From Ruminococcus sp. (GTDB lineage Bacteria > Bacillota > Clostridia > Oscillospirales > Ruminococcaceae): a stretch of DNA of 42,087 bases. The translations under genes were made by a program, and so were the position numbers. Below the pieces are notes generated by a model that was given only the letters and a program-made list of their open reading frames with translations, was not told where the DNA came from and ran no database searches. The stretch covers positions 1 to 42,087 of the forward strand of contig JAFXDK010000002.1 of assembly GCA_017521805.1 (NCBI GenBank). Direction: 5' to 3'. The number at the start of each line of letters is the position of its first letter. Positions within the stretch are counted from its first letter, which is position 1. Positions 41,921-42,087 of the stretch are shown here, piece by piece.

Positions 41921-42087
41921 ATGGCTTTATTTGAATCATATGAGAGAAGAGAAAAGCAGATTCTCGATGTAATCAAGGCTTACGGCATTAACTCAATTGA
42001 GGAGTGTGCAGAAGTTTGTAAGGAAAAAGGTCTTGACATTTATAAGCTTATCGAAAGCATTCAGCCTATCTGCTTTGAGAACGCTAA
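41921..42087 (+). CDS. GGGtGRT-family protein, 3' end cut off by the window
   Basis: The first 55 codons run to the window edge without a stop. The start (MALFESYERR) and the segment ECAEVCKEKGLDIYKLIESI followed by QPICFENA resemble the N-terminus of the uncharacterised GGGtGRT family (about 330 residues, conserved GGGTGRT motif). That motif would lie beyond the window. A strong AAGGAGG (41905-41911) precedes the ATG by 9 bases. Codon bias is as strong as in the upstream scaffold-like gene. The pair probably functions together; the biochemical role is unknown. Confidence 0.75.
   Translation, partial: MALFESYERREKQILDVIKAYGINSIEECAEVCKEKGLDIYKLIESIQPICFENA

Noticed and set aside
1-42087. tRNA or rRNA genes
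   Set aside because: No cloverleaf with a TTC-arm and CCA context and no rRNA-like conserved stretches were seen on either strand.

Overview
The window looks like a chromosomal stretch of a low-to-mid G+C Firmicute of the Ruminococcus / Oscillospiraceae group. Supporting signs are two secreted proteins ending in type I dockerins, Thr-rich linkers in secreted proteins, BspA-type leucine-rich repeats, strong GGAGG ribosome binding sites, and the gene order rnj-gdpP-rplI-dnaB-tilS-ftsH. Species cannot be fixed from the sequence alone. No rRNA, tRNA, CRISPR array, prophage or transposase gene was seen.

Layout. 1-1594 (+): 3' part of a large secreted-type protein with calcium-loop-like repeats and a Thr linker. 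1633-10548 (-): housekeeping operon for RNase J, c-di-AMP phosphodiesterase, ribosomal protein L9, DnaB, TilS and FtsH, with a consensus promoter at 10677-10705 and a bidirectional terminator at 1600-1629. 10935-12167 (-): Na+/amino-acid symporter. 12264-19442 (+): membrane and signalling island with two bacterial-PH-domain proteins, a large multi-spanning (DUF2157-like) protein behind a tandem-palindrome operator, a very AT-rich orphan, and a DesK/NarL-type histidine kinase / response regulator pair. 19611-22901 (-): an LRR-dockerin protein and a dockerin protein with a possibly cohesin-like N-terminal region. 22943-25846 (-): MTA/SAH nucleosidase, MATE transporter and long hibernation factor HPF. 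26017-29071 (-): translationally coupled FHA, RodA/FtsW-type glycosyltransferase and class B PBP, a cell-wall synthesis module. 29441-31662 (-): NudC-like NADH pyrophosphatase and a second MATE. 32176-35900 (-): fhs, tsaE, tsaB, rpiB and a small membrane protein. 36182-40006 (-): hpt, ldh and two paralogous transglutaminase lipoproteins. 40362-end (+): LUD-domain protein, a NifU-like scaffold and the start of a GGGtGRT-family gene.

The least ordinary content lies between genes. There are two MITE-like elements: an exact 150-bp unit with 10-bp terminal inverted repeats and a 5-bp target duplication, and a 164-bp long-hairpin element. There is a dispersed REP-like family with a GTAGG(GG) head and variable stems, including a 75-bp unit present twice in opposite orientation with three mismatches. 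A run of six consecutive hairpins fills 31938-32115. Degenerate tandem heptanucleotide repeats (TAGCCTT-like) occur at four separate intergenic sites. These suggest active repeat traffic in a genome segment whose genes are otherwise intact.

Functionally, most genes are core (translation, replication, folate, nucleotide salvage, wall synthesis). The island at 12.2-19.4 kb is the best candidate for a locally regulated, poorly described membrane or envelope response. The repeat families are the best candidates for undescribed non-coding elements.
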